Source: Paracoccus thiocyanatus (GTDB lineage: Bacteria; Pseudomonadota; Alphaproteobacteria; Rhodobacterales; Rhodobacteraceae). From it: a stretch of 53,685 nucleotides of DNA. Of this stretch, positions 15,884-23,664 are shown in pieces (positions within the stretch are counted from its first letter, which is position 1; each line of letters starts with the position of its first letter). The stretch spans positions 1 to 53,685 of the forward strand of contig NZ_FTMK01000020.1 of NCBI RefSeq assembly GCF_900156255.1, read 5' to 3'. A program made the position numbers and the translations under genes. The notes beneath the pieces were generated by a model that did not search any database, was not told the DNA's origin, and saw nothing but the letters and a program-made list of their open reading frames with translations.

Positions 15884-18091
15884 ATGATCCGCACGCTGCA
15901 TCGCTGGCCGGGTCTGCTGGCCCTCATTCTCGTCATGGCCCTTGCGTTGAGCGGCGCGGCGCTCTCGGTCTTTCCCGCGGCCGAGCGGCTTTCCACGCCG
16001 CAGGCCGAGGCCGGGCTGACCGTCGCCGATCTCGCAGGACGTATCCTGGCTGCCTATCCGGGGGTGGAGCAGATCCGGCGCGCGCCGTCGGGCCGGATCA
16101 CCGCGTTCTGGTTCGACGACGGCACGCCCGGCGCGGCGGTAATCGACCCGGCGACCGGCAAGGGCATCGCCAGCGCCGATCCCGATCCGGTCAAACGCTG
16201 GTTGACCAACCTTCACCGTTCGCTGTTCCTGGGCGATGCCGGTCGTATCGCCATGGCCATTGGCGCCGTGGCGATGCTGATCCTGTCGGTCTCCGGCGCG
16301 ATGCTGGTCGCGCGGCGCATGGGCGGCTGGCGGCGCTGGTTCGCCCCTTTGCGCGGGCCGGCGTCGAGCCGCATCCATACCGGGATCGCCCGCGTGGCGG
16401 TCGCGGGGCTGGTTTTGTCCTCAGCGACTGCACTGTGGATGGCCGCCTCGACCTTCGATCTTCTGCCGGATGGAGCCGCACCGCCGACCTTTCCGACTGA
16501 GGTCAGCGGAAGCACTGGGGTCTCGCTTGCTGCGATGGAGCCGCTCTCCGTGATTGCTGTCACGGAGTTGCGCGAGCTGAGCTTTCCCTATCCTGGCGAC
16601 GCCACGGACGCCTTCACTCTGAAGACGGATCGCGGCACCGGCTATCTCGATCAGGGGACGGGTGAGCTTCTGGCCTGGGCCGAGCTGACGATGTGGGAAC
16701 AGATATCTGAAACCATCTACATGCTGCATACCGGGCAGGGGGCCGCATCTCTCGGCCTCGTGCTGGGTGTGCTGGCGCTCGGCGTGCCGGCAATGGGGGT
16801 GAGTGGTCTTGTGCTCTGGTTCGCGGGGCGGCGGTCAAGACCGCGTCTCCATGGCAATCATCCTGCAAACGGCGCTGCGACCATCTTGCTGGTGGGCTCG
16901 GACGGCGGCAGCACCTGGGGTTTCGCTGCGACGCTCCAACATGCGCTGACCACGGCGGGCCAGCATGTTCATGTCGCGCCAATGTCCGGTTTCGAGCCGG
17001 CGCGCTATCCGCAGGCCGAACGGTTCGTCATTCTCGCCGCCACCTGGGGCGAGGGACAGGCTCCCGCCACGGCGAAGGGGTTCATTGAACGCCTCGCGGC
17101 GCTGGAATCTGTCCCTGAGGCCCCGCTTGCCGTGCTTGGTTTCGGCGATCGCAGCTTTCCCGCGTTCTGCGCGTTCGCCGATGAAGTCGGGAGTCGGGCT
17201 GCTGCCAAAGGCTGGGCGCAATTGATGCCCTTCGACACGGTCGATCGCCAGTCGCCGCAGGATTTCGCCCGCTGGGGCCGCGCCCTGGGGGCGGCGCTGG
17301 GGATCGAGCTTACGCTCGAACATGTGCCAACCCCGCCCGTGACGGGGCGGCTCACCCTGATCTCGCGCCGTGATTACGGGGCGGAGGTGCAGGCGCCGAC
17401 CACGATCCTGCGCTTTGCCCTACCCGAGGCGACGTTTTTGCAACGGCTGACAGGTCGGGGGTTTGGCCGGTTTCAGGCCGGTGATCTCCTCGGCGTTCTG
17501 CCCGAGGGTGCGGATCTGCCGCGCTTCTACTCGCTGGCCTCCGGACGGCGCGACGGGTTCGTCGAGATCGTGGTGCGCAAGCATCCCGGCGGCCTCTGCT
17601 CGGGTCAGCTTCTGGCGCTGAAGCCGGGCCAGGCGATCCGCGCCTTCGTCCGGCACAATCCGGCTTTCCATGCCGCAGCAGGACGCTCGCCGCTGATCCT
17701 GATCGGCGCCGGCACTGGCATCGGCCCGCTTGCGGGCTTCATCCGGGGCAACAGCCGCAAGCGGCCCATCCATCTGGCCTTCGGGATGCGCCACCCCGAC
17801 AGCGATTTCCTGTATCGCGACGATCTGGCCGGCTGGCAGGTCGATGGCCGTCTGGCGCGATTGACCACCGCGAACTCGCGCGGGGCAAAGCCGCGCCATG
17901 TCCAGGACGCGCTGCGGGCCGAGAGCGCTGAACTGATCCGGCTGGTACACGAAGGCGCGCGCATCATGGTCTGCGGCGGGCGCGACATGGCCTCGGGCGT
18001 GGCCGAGGCGCTGACCGACATCCTCGCGCCGACGGGTCTTACCCCGCTCGCGCTGAAAGCGGAGGGGCGCTATGCCGAAGATATCTACTGA
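15884..18091 (+). CDS. PepSY-TM / flavodoxin / FAD-NAD(P)H reductase fusion
   Basis: A 735-residue membrane flavoprotein. Residues 1-~320 form a PepSY_TM module with helices near 5-28, 125-150, 165-190 and 285-310. Residues ~325-455 form a flavodoxin-like FMN domain (LLVGSDGGSTWGFA, GFGDRSFPAFCAFA). Residues ~465-735 form a ferredoxin-NADP reductase-like domain with the FAD motif RFYSLASG and NAD(P) motif GAGTGIGPLAGF. It should carry electrons from cytosolic NAD(P)H through FAD and FMN to the membrane part and on to the periplasm. It starts 10 bp after the DUF2271 gene and overlaps apbE by 20 bp. Confidence 0.93.
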   Translation: MIRTLHRWPGLLALILVMALALSGAALSVFPAAERLSTPQAEAGLTVADLAGRILAAYPGVEQIRRAPSGRITAFWFDDGTPGAAVIDPATGKGIASADPDPVKRWLTNLHRSLFLGDAGRIAMAIGAVAMLILSVSGAMLVARRMGGWRRWFAPLRGPASSRIHTGIARVAVAGLVLSSATALWMAASTFDLLPDGAAPPTFPTEVSGSTGVSLAAMEPLSVIAVTELRELSFPYPGDATDAFTLKTDRGTGYLDQGTGELLAWAELTMWEQISETIYMLHTGQGAASLGLVLGVLALGVPAMGVSGLVLWFAGRRSRPRLHGNHPANGAATILLVGSDGGSTWGFAATLQHALTTAGQHVHVAPMSGFEPARYPQAERFVILAATWGEGQAPATAKGFIERLAALESVPEAPLAVLGFGDRSFPAFCAFADEVGSRAAAKGWAQLMPFDTVDRQSPQDFARWGRALGAALGIELTLEHVPTPPVTGRLTLISRRDYGAEVQAPTTILRFALPEATFLQRLTGRGFGRFQAGDLLGVLPEGADLPRFYSLASGRRDGFVEIVVRKHPGGLCSGQLLALKPGQAIRAFVRHNPAFHAAAGRSPLILIGAGTGIGPLAGFIRGNSRKRPIHLAFGMRHPDSDFLYRDDLAGWQVDGRLARLTTANSRGAKPRHVQDALRAESAELIRLVHEGARIMVCGGRDMASGVAEALTDILAPTGLTPLALKAEGRYAEDIY

Positions 18092-19064
18092 CCCGGGCCG
18101 CCACGCGCTGAACGGCCCGACCATGGGCACTCGCTGGTCGGCGCGTTTCCACGCCGATGCCGGGCTGGACCCCGCCCCGGTGCAGGCTGCCCTGCAAGCG
18201 ACCGTGGCGGAGGTTGATGCCGCAATGTCGACATGGCAACCCGACAGCGACCTGATGCGCCTGAACCGGGCGCCCACTGGCGCCTGGGTGGCCGTTCCTG
18301 CCGGCTTGGCCGAGGTGCTGAACCTCGGGCTGCGGATCTGTGCGGCATCGGGCGGTGCGTTCGATATCGGCATGGGCGATGCGGTGCGCGCCTGGGGTTT
18401 TGGCCCCGAGGAAGCCAGCGCTGAAGCCATCCGCTGGGCCATGGTAACCACGCGCCCGCCCGCGCATGAGGTGCTGGAGATCGACCGCGCGGCCGGGTTG
18501 GTCAGGAAACATGCACCCATCACGCTCGACCTGAACGGCATCGCCAAGGGCTACGGCGTCGACAGGTTGGCCGAAATGTTACGGGGCTTCGGCATCACCG
18601 GGTTCCTTGTTGGCATCGACGGCGAGATGCGAGCCTCCGGGCTGCGGCCCGACGGCATGCCCTGGACCGTCGCCGTCGAGGCGCCCGATCCCGAACGCCG
18701 CGCGCCCCATTCGGTCCTGATGCTGCAAGATGCTGCCGTCGCCACCTCGGGCGATTACCGGCATCATGTCACCGTTCAGGGCCAGCGCCTGTCGCATACG
18801 ATGGACCCGGCGACGGGCGGCCCGCTGCGGTCGTCGCCGGCCTCGGTCACGGTCGTCACGGGCAGCTGTGCCGAGGCTGATGCCTGGGCAACCGCGCTGA
18901 TGGTGCTGGGTCCGCAGGCTGGCGGCGAACTCGCCGCACACCTTTCCCTCGATGCGCTGTTTCTGATGCGCGAGGCAGACGGCATCCGGCCCCATGCCGT
19001 CGGGGCGCTGTTCGACAGCCCGATGGTATCGGCGGCAGGCCGAGAGGGCCTGGTTCGTGCCTGA
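18072..19064 (+). CDS. apbE: FAD:protein FMN transferase ApbE
   Basis: A 330-residue enzyme that transfers FMN from FAD to Ser/Thr of extracytoplasmic flavoproteins, Mg-dependent. Typical segments are GPTMGTRWSARFH near the N-terminus, DLNGIAKGYGVDRLA, GDYRHHVTVQG and the loop LSHTMDPATGGP. No convincing signal peptide or lipobox is visible at the chosen start, which is unusual for a periplasmic ApbE; an N-terminal signal may be missing, or export may use another route. It overlaps the reductase gene, so modifier, reductase and probable target (DUF2271) are co-expressed. Confidence 0.95.
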   Translation: MPKISTDPGRHALNGPTMGTRWSARFHADAGLDPAPVQAALQATVAEVDAAMSTWQPDSDLMRLNRAPTGAWVAVPAGLAEVLNLGLRICAASGGAFDIGMGDAVRAWGFGPEEASAEAIRWAMVTTRPPAHEVLEIDRAAGLVRKHAPITLDLNGIAKGYGVDRLAEMLRGFGITGFLVGIDGEMRASGLRPDGMPWTVAVEAPDPERRAPHSVLMLQDAAVATSGDYRHHVTVQGQRLSHTMDPATGGPLRSSPASVTVVTGSCAEADAWATALMVLGPQAGGELAAHLSLDALFLMREADGIRPHAVGALFDSPMVSAAGREGLVRA

Positions 19065-19206
19065 GGTCTGTCCATTCGTGCAATAGGTCTTTGCAGGTTT
19101 CGTCAATTCTCGTGCGAAAACGGACAGCCTATGTCTATCCCAAGCCCGGCGGCGTCTGTCGATGCCCGCCGCGGCCAGAACCACTTGGCAGATACAGGAG
19201 ATCACT

Positions 19207-19680
19207 ATGCGGACTGTAAAATCTTTCACCACCGTCGCTGTCGCTCTCGCCCTCGCGCTGGGGTCAGCTGGCATTGCCGCCGCGCAATCCCAGGGACATG
19301 ACAGCCATGGCGCGGGGGCTATCGAGATCACGCTGAACGATGGCGCCAAATGGCAGGGCGATCAGAACATGATCACCGGCATGACCGCGATTCACGGAAC
19401 CATGGCCGCGAACCTGGATGCGATCCACAACGGCACCCTGCCTGCCGATGCCGCGAATGGGGTCGCTGCCGATGTCCAGAAGCAGGTTGATTTCATGGTC
19501 GAGAACTGTGTGCTGGAACCCGAGGTAGACGAGCAGTTCCATATCGTCCTTGGTGAGGTGATGACCGGCATCTCGGCATTGGAGGCCGGCGAGGTCGAGA
19601 CTGGCGCGGTGACGATCGTTCAGGCGTTGAACGCCTATGGCGAGCATTTCGAGCATCCGGGCTGGCAGATGATCGACTGA
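19207..19680 (+). CDS. periplasmic helical protein (DnrO-like)
   Basis: A 157-residue exported protein: signal peptide to AAAQ, then a His-containing stretch (QGHDSHG) and a mostly helical domain (LNDGAKWQGDQNM..VDFMVENCVLEPEVDEQFHIVLGEVM). This pattern resembles the small DnrO-type periplasmic proteins, an uncertain match. The ATG at 19207 has a strong CAGGAG site. It lies 142 bp after apbE and ends before a stem-loop shared with the convergent lysR gene. The single Cys, Met and His residues could bind metal, but this is not shown. Confidence 0.6.
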   Translation: MRTVKSFTTVAVALALALGSAGIAAAQSQGHDSHGAGAIEITLNDGAKWQGDQNMITGMTAIHGTMAANLDAIHNGTLPADAANGVAADVQKQVDFMVENCVLEPEVDEQFHIVLGEVMTGISALEAGEVETGAVTIVQALNAYGEHFEHPGWQMID

Positions 19681-19699
19681 CGCCATGGGCGCAGGCATG

Positions 19700-19737
19700 G
19701 GCCGGCGCGGGCGTCACGCCTGCGCCGGCCTTGTCTT
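19700..19737. terminator. bidirectional terminator between convergent genes
   Basis: A 14-bp stem with one G-T pair: GGCCGGCGC..GGCG paired with CGCC..GCGCCGGCC across a 3-base TCA loop, then TTGTCTT. The loop is the stop codon of the leftward lysR gene, so the stem overlaps its last codons. Confidence 0.65.
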
Positions 19738-20619
19738 GCACGGGCAGCGCCCCTCCAGCAGGTCGGCATCGGCCGTCAGGGCCGTCGCCATGAAGTCCAG
19801 AAACAGGCGGATGCGCGCGGTCTGGCGCAGATCCTCGTGAATCAGCAACCACAGGTCCAGCATGAAGTCCTCGGGCAGCGCGGCGGCGCGGATCAGGCTG
19901 GGGTCGCAATCAGCGATCACGCAAGGCAAGGCAGCGAGTCCGATCCCCGCCTTCGCACCGGCATGGGCGGCGATGATCGAGTTTGTCCGGTAAACCTGTC
20001 GCGCATCCGGCCACCAGCGGGCCAGATTGCGGCTGAGCGGGCCATGCGCAGAGCCGTATCCGATCCAGTCACCCTCGGCAGGATCGCCCAGCGGCCGGTC
20101 CGCCGCGGTATAGGCGGCAAAGGCCAACCGCCCGACCCGCCGCCCGATCAGCGTCTCCTGTCCCGGATTGCCGATGCGCAGGGCCACGTCCGCCTCGCGC
20201 CGGGTCAGGTCCAGCACCCTATCCGCCACCACCACCTCGATCTCGATCTCGGGCCATTCGGCGCGGAAGGCGGCGACATGGCGGGGCAGCACACCCACCG
20301 CCAGCAGGTCGGTCGTGGTGATGCGGATCGTCCCAGTGGGCCGCTGGTCCTGTCCGGTAACCTTCAGCGCCAGCGCGGTGATTTCTTCCTCGATGCGGAT
20401 GACGGAATCGCGCATCTCCTCGCCAGCCTGGGTCAGAGCATAGCCGCCGGGCAGCCGGTCGAACAGCCGCACCCGCAACCGCGCCTCGAACGCGCCGATG
20501 CGGCGAAAGACGGTGGAATGGGTAACGCCAAGGCTGCGCGCCGCTCCTGAAAGCGACCCCGCCCGCGCCACGGCCAAAAACAACCGCAGATCGTCCCAAT
20601 CCTGCGCCTGTGCATTCAT
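19714..20619 (-). CDS. LysR-family transcriptional regulator
   Basis: A 301-residue regulator. The N-terminal winged HTH is LRLFLAVARAGSLSGAARSLGVTHSTVFRRI, followed by the effector-binding domain (PTGTIRITTTDLLAVGVLPRHV). The ATG at 20619 has an AAGGGA-type site and gives the standard N-terminus; longer in-frame extensions run into the divergent chaperone gene. It is divergent from the HMA chaperone / P-type ATPase genes across 108 bp and is the likely regulator of that pair. The C-terminus contains C-x-C (GRCPCKTR), which might sense metal, a speculation. Confidence 0.88.
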   Translation of the reverse strand: MNAQAQDWDDLRLFLAVARAGSLSGAARSLGVTHSTVFRRIGAFEARLRVRLFDRLPGGYALTQAGEEMRDSVIRIEEEITALALKVTGQDQRPTGTIRITTTDLLAVGVLPRHVAAFRAEWPEIEIEVVVADRVLDLTRREADVALRIGNPGQETLIGRRVGRLAFAAYTAADRPLGDPAEGDWIGYGSAHGPLSRNLARWWPDARQVYRTNSIIAAHAGAKAGIGLAALPCVIADCDPSLIRAAALPEDFMLDLWLLIHEDLRQTARIRLFLDFMATALTADADLLEGRCPCKTRPAQA

Positions 20620-20671
20620 GCAATGATCCCTTGTCGAAATTGCCACTCCTGATCCTGAAAGAACAGCATAT

Positions 20672-20685
20672 CTTGAGGTCACAAG
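20672..20685. promoter_or_regulatory. candidate LysR operator
   Basis: CTTGAGGTCACAAG is an inverted repeat with CTTG/CAAG arms, midway in the divergent lysR / chaperone intergenic region. It has a T-N(n)-A LysR-type shape; no experimental support. Confidence 0.3.
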
Positions 20686-20727
20686 CAATGACCGCCCCAC
20701 CGGACGGCGACATGAAAGGAACCAGCC

Positions 20728-20946
20728 ATGACCAAGACCATCCTGCGCAGCGACGAATTTTCCTGCCCCTCCTGCGTCACCAAGATCGAAAAGGCGCTGG
20801 CGGCAACTCCCGGCGTGACCGCCGCCAAGGTGCATTTCAACACCGGCCGCATCGAGGTCGAGCATGACCCCGCATCCGCCCCGGTCGAGGCCCTTGTCTC
20901 GGTGGTGAAATCCACCGGCTACGAGGCCCGCCCCGCCGCATTCTGA
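20728..20946 (+). CDS. heavy-metal-associated (HMA) domain chaperone
   Basis: A 72-residue CopZ-like protein with one ferredoxin-fold HMA domain. The metal site Cys13-x-x-Cys16 reads SCPSC in place of the common GMTCxxC. The rest (IEKALAATPGVTAAKVHFNTGRIEVEHDP) is standard. It should deliver a soft or transition metal to the P-type ATPase encoded 52 bp downstream, whose own N-terminus lacks an HMA domain. An AAGGAA ribosome site precedes it. Confidence 0.9.
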   Translation: MTKTILRSDEFSCPSCVTKIEKALAATPGVTAAKVHFNTGRIEVEHDPASAPVEALVSVVKSTGYEARPAAF

Positions 20947-20998
20947 CCGATCCCTTCCAGTCCGGCCGTGCCTGCCCGCGCGGCCGGGCCTTCACATC

Positions 20999-22930
20999 AT
21001 GAGGCCCCGCATGTTGACCCCTATCCTGACAATCCTTCGCCAGCCGGCCAGCCGCAGGAAGTGGCTGACCATCATCAGCGGCAGCCTGATCGTGCTGGGC
21101 CTGATCGCCCTTTACGGGTTCGGCCTGCGCGGGCTCTGGGCGGCATCCATGCTGGCGGCGGCCTTTGTCGCCGGCTCTGACATCGCCTGGCGGGCGTTCC
21201 ACGCGCTGCGCATTCGCCATTTCTCGATTGAACTGCTGGTGACCGTTGCGGCTATCGGCGCGCTGTTCATCGGCGAATATTGGGAATCCGCCGCCGTTAC
21301 GTTCCTGTTCAGCTTCGGCGCCTGGCTTGAGGCGCGGACGCTCCGCCAGACCCGTGGCGCGCTGGCCGATCTGCTGAAGGCCGCGCCCGAGATCGCCACC
21401 GTGATCCGCGACGGCCAGCCGGTCGAGATCGCCGCCAGTGCTGTCCAGCCGAATGAGGTCGTGCTGGTGCGCGCCGGAAACCGCATCCCCGTCGATGGCG
21501 AGGTGATCGACGGCAACGCCGCCGTGTCCGAGGCCGCCATCACCGGCGAGCCGATCCCGGCCGAGAAAGCCCCCGGCTCCCACGTCCATGCCGGCACCAT
21601 CGCGGAAAATGGAGTGCTGCGCATCCGCGCCACCGGCATCGGCGCCGATACCACGCTGGCCCGGATCATCCGCCGCGTCGAAGAGGCGCAGGAGGAACGC
21701 GCCCCCAGCCAGCGCATGATCGAGCGTTTCGCGCAATGGTATACGCCCGGCATCATGGTGCTGGCGCTGGGTGCCTGGGCGGTGACGCAGGACATTCGCC
21801 TCGCGCTGACGCTGCTGGTCGTGGCCTGCCCCGGCGCGCTGGTGATCTCGACGCCGGTCTCCATCGTCGCCGGTATCGGGCGGGCGGCGCGGTCGGGGAT
21901 CCTGATCAAGGGCGGGCAGCATCTGGAAAGCGCGGGCCGCATCGACATGCTGGCGCTGGACAAGACCGGGACGCTCACCGAGGGCCGCCCGAGTCTGGTC
22001 GAGGTGCTGCCGCTGGCGGGTATGGACCGCGCCGAGTTGCTGCACTGGACCGCCATCGCCGAATCCGGCTCGGATCACCCCTTGGGTCGGCCCGTCGTGG
22101 CCGCTGGTCGTGCCGAGGGTGACATTCCCGCGCCGGAAGCGGTCGAGGAAGTGGCCGGCATGGGCCTTGTGGTGAACCACGCGGGCCGGCAGGTCGCGGC
22201 CGGCAACCGGCGGCTGTTCGACAGGCTGGGCATCGCGTTCGACCCCGAGGCCGAGACCGCGCTGTCCGGGGTTTTGGGGCGCGGGCGCACGCCGATCATC
22301 GTGGCGCTGGACGGGCGCATCGCGGGCATCTTTGGCCTGTCCGACCAGCCCCGCCCCTCGGCCAAGGGCGCAATTGCCCGGCTGCGCGACATCGGGGTCG
22401 GGCGCATCGCCATGCTGACCGGCGACCAGCCGCAGGCCGCCCACGCCATCGCTGCGGAAATCGGCATCGACGAGGTTCATGCCGGGCTGCTGCCCGAGGA
22501 CAAGCTTGACCTGATCCGCCGCTTTCAGGCCGAGGGCCGCCATGTCGCCATGATCGGCGACGGCATTAACGACGCCCCAGCGCTGGCTGCCGCTGATACC
22601 TCGATCGCCATGGGGGCCGCGGGCTCGGACGTGGCGATCGAGACCGCCGACATTGCGCTGATGGCCGACGATCTGGAGAAACTGCCCGAGGCGATGGCGA
22701 TTTCCCGCGCGACGCTGAGCAATATGCGCCAGAACCTCGTCATTGCGCTGCTGACCGTGGCCGGGCTGCTGTTTGGCGTGTTCAGCGGCGATGTGCATAT
22801 GGCCGAGGGCATGCTGATCCACCAGCTTTCGGTGCTGGTGGTGATCGCCAACGCCATGCGCCTGCTGCGCGTCCCGCGCGGTCCCGGCGGACGCCGGCCT
22901 GCGCAGGCAGCGGTGCCCGCGACCGCCTAG
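20999..22930 (+). CDS. P1B-type heavy-metal ATPase with CPG motif
   Basis: A 643-residue metal exporter or importer. It has two N-terminal helix pairs, the actuator TGEP (182-185), a transmembrane metal motif CPG at 277-279, phosphorylation Asp321 in DKTGTLTEG, the HP locus in SDHPLG and the hinge GDGINDAPAL. No HMA domain precedes the helices; the separate chaperone upstream supplies one. Most members of the family carry CPC or SPC at this site, so the Gly in the third position is unusual and metal specificity cannot be read off. Likely co-transcribed with the chaperone. Confidence 0.9.
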   Translation: MRPRMLTPILTILRQPASRRKWLTIISGSLIVLGLIALYGFGLRGLWAASMLAAAFVAGSDIAWRAFHALRIRHFSIELLVTVAAIGALFIGEYWESAAVTFLFSFGAWLEARTLRQTRGALADLLKAAPEIATVIRDGQPVEIAASAVQPNEVVLVRAGNRIPVDGEVIDGNAAVSEAAITGEPIPAEKAPGSHVHAGTIAENGVLRIRATGIGADTTLARIIRRVEEAQEERAPSQRMIERFAQWYTPGIMVLALGAWAVTQDIRLALTLLVVACPGALVISTPVSIVAGIGRAARSGILIKGGQHLESAGRIDMLALDKTGTLTEGRPSLVEVLPLAGMDRAELLHWTAIAESGSDHPLGRPVVAAGRAEGDIPAPEAVEEVAGMGLVVNHAGRQVAAGNRRLFDRLGIAFDPEAETALSGVLGRGRTPIIVALDGRIAGIFGLSDQPRPSAKGAIARLRDIGVGRIAMLTGDQPQAAHAIAAEIGIDEVHAGLLPEDKLDLIRRFQAEGRHVAMIGDGINDAPALAAADTSIAMGAAGSDVAIETADIALMADDLEKLPEAMAISRATLSNMRQNLVIALLTVAGLLFGVFSGDVHMAEGMLIHQLSVLVVIANAMRLLRVPRGPGGRRPAQAAVPATA

Positions 22931-22986
22931 GCGCTTGTGCCTCATCGACAATTCCGCTCCCGTGTCCATGGCGCGGGGGCGTTTTC

Positions 22987-23649
22987 ATGGGGGATGACAT
23001 GACCGATAGCAATGATGCCAGACAGATCGGCGAGGTTCTGGATTTCTGGTTCCCCGAGGGCCGCGCGCTGGATATCGACCCTGACCGCCATGCCGAGCTG
23101 TGGCGCTGGCGGATGCATGGCGGCGCGGACGGTGCGATTGCGGCGCGCTTTGGCCCGCTGACCGAACGCGGCGCGGCGAGGGCGCTGGATCATTGGGCCG
23201 GGACGCCCAGGGGCCGGCTGGCGCTGATCGTGGTGCTGGACCAGTTCCCGCGCTCGCTGTGGCGGGGCAGCAAGCGGGCCTGGGCGCAAGACCCGGCGGC
23301 CCTGGCGCAGGCGCTGGAAGGGTTGGAAAAAGGAGACTGGGCGGCACTTGGCCTGCCGTGGTTCCAGATCGCCTTCACCCAGCCTTTGGGCCATGCCGAG
23401 GGGCCGGACCATCTGGCCCGCATCGACCGGCTGATCGCCCTGCGCCGCGACATCGCCGCCCGTGCGCCGACGCCGTTGCGGCCGCTCTATGCCTCGCTCG
23501 TCGATCAAGCGGGGCAGGTGCGCCGCATCATCGCCAGCTTTGGCCGCCACCCGCACCGCAACGCCATCCTTGGTCGCAGATCGACGCCCGAGGAGGAAGC
23601 ATATCTGGAAAAGGGCGCGTTTCCGCATCTGCGCGCCTTTCGGGGGTGA
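22987..23649 (+). CDS. DUF924 family protein
   Basis: A 220-residue soluble protein of the DUF924 (PF06041) family, an all-helical fold of unknown function. Diagnostic stretches are VLDFWFPE near the N-terminus, LALIVVLDQFPRSLWRG, and the end GRHPHRNAILGRRSTPEEEAYL. Either ATG at 22987 or 22999 could start it. It lies 56 bp after the ATPase stop on the same strand but has no known tie to metal transport. Confidence 0.9.
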   Translation: MGDDMTDSNDARQIGEVLDFWFPEGRALDIDPDRHAELWRWRMHGGADGAIAARFGPLTERGAARALDHWAGTPRGRLALIVVLDQFPRSLWRGSKRAWAQDPAALAQALEGLEKGDWAALGLPWFQIAFTQPLGHAEGPDHLARIDRLIALRRDIAARAPTPLRPLYASLVDQAGQVRRIIASFGRHPHRNAILGRRSTPEEEAYLEKGAFPHLRAFRG

Positions 23650-23664
23650 GCGCATCCCCACGGG

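Noticed and set aside
20951..20995. GC-rich inverted repeat between chaperone and CPG ATPase as a terminator
   Set aside because: No T-run follows and the two genes are functionally linked; at most a processing hairpin.
20837..22969. 710-residue ORF antisense to the CPG ATPase
   Set aside because: Low-complexity, His/Arg/Gly/Asp-rich translation typical of the opposite strand of a GC-rich gene; the + strand protein has every P-type ATPase motif.
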